Notes under the pieces: model-generated
What the model was told of the DNA's origin: nothing
The model's input: the letters and a program-made list of their open reading frames with translations, nothing else
The model's database searches: none
Shown here: positions 6,491 to 6,714 of the stretch, piece by piece
Numbering within the stretch: the first letter of the stretch is position 1
How the letters are laid out: every line of letters begins with the position of its first letter
From: Cytophagales bacterium
Lineage (GTDB): Bacteria; Bacteroidota; Bacteroidia; Cytophagales; Cyclobacteriaceae
DNA length: 6,714 nt
Direction: 5' to 3'
Assembly: GCA_029262935.1 (NCBI GenBank)
Contig: JAJCYK010000084.1
Location: 1-6,714 of the forward strand
Translations under genes and position numbers: made by a program

Positions 6491-6714
6491 TGGTTACTAG
6501 CTAGATTGATTCATCAAGTGAGAGATAAACCGGAGGTCATTAACCACCGATTTCTAGTTAAGCGGAAGTTATTTAGCTATAGGAAGAAACTTAATTAGAT
6601 TTAATATCTCAAAGGATTCAACGATCCAAGCGGTATTGTCCGGTTAACGGTAACTTGACATAGATCGATTGCCACGGCATTGGACTGTGAAAGCGGGAGC
6701 ATTTCGTTAAGAAA

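Larger units (their letters stand above)
6344..6714. other. Gene-poor right flank
   Basis: No confident gene is visible in these 371 bases. Two minus-strand frames are open from the right edge: one to a TAA at 6601-6603 (37 codons) and one to a TGA at 6618-6620 (31 codons, ending GQYRLDR). Either could be the 3' end of a gene beyond the window, but neither product is recognisable and they compete for the same DNA. The plus strand is interrupted by stops in this region. Apart from the DnaA boxes and palindromes listed separately I see no RNA gene, terminator hairpin or mobile-element end. Confidence 0.4.

Noticed and set aside
6344..6714. Chromosomal origin of replication
   Set aside because: Only one perfect DnaA box plus two weak ones are present, and no neighbouring genes in the window point to an origin.
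1..6714. A dedicated new system, such as defence, mobile element or CRISPR
   Set aside because: I found no array-like repeats, nuclease, transposase, integrase or toxin-antitoxin features; the genes are housekeeping or membrane proteins.

Overview
The window looks like ordinary chromosomal DNA from a member of the Bacteroidota, most likely a marine or soil Cytophagales-type organism. The evidence is a moderately AT-rich composition, almost no Shine-Dalgarno sequences before the starts, matches to the Bacteroidota -7 promoter element TAnnTTTG upstream of genes, and proteins that read like Bacteroidota versions of their families (Mfd, a short five-helix heme-copper oxidase subunit III, and a TolB-like/TPR protein with a three-helix anchor). 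The exact genus cannot be read from the sequence.

Layout. Positions 1-2095 (minus) hold the N-terminal two thirds of mfd, the transcription-repair coupling factor, which runs off the left edge just after its DEEQ helicase box. A 193-bp divergent promoter region (2096-2288) separates it from a stand-alone cytochrome c oxidase subunit III gene (2289-2918, plus). That gene meets a large membrane-anchored TolB-like/TPR protein gene (2915-5233, minus) tail to tail, and both stop codons are read from the same TTAA. Upstream of the TPR gene on the minus strand lie a YccF-family membrane protein (5304-5672) and a small one-helix membrane protein (5674-5886), whose stop codon is one base from the yccF start. 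These three minus-strand genes may form a transcription unit driven from a candidate promoter at 5940-5969. A separate small acidic protein (6050-6343, minus) follows. The last 370 bases contain no confident gene, but they carry a perfect DnaA box with two weaker boxes in phase, a 14-bp perfect palindrome, and short open frames at the right edge.

How the genes relate. There is no sign of one dedicated system. mfd is DNA repair and coxIII is respiration. The cluster from 5886 down to 2915 encodes three inner-membrane proteins, of which only the TPR protein has a recognisable domain layout: three-helix anchor, TolB-like domain, then TPR. I see no mobile elements, CRISPR arrays, tRNA or rRNA genes. 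The points most worth a second look are the effector-less TolB-like/TPR protein, the coupled small membrane ORF plus yccF, the isolated coxIII, and the DnaA-box cluster near the right edge.
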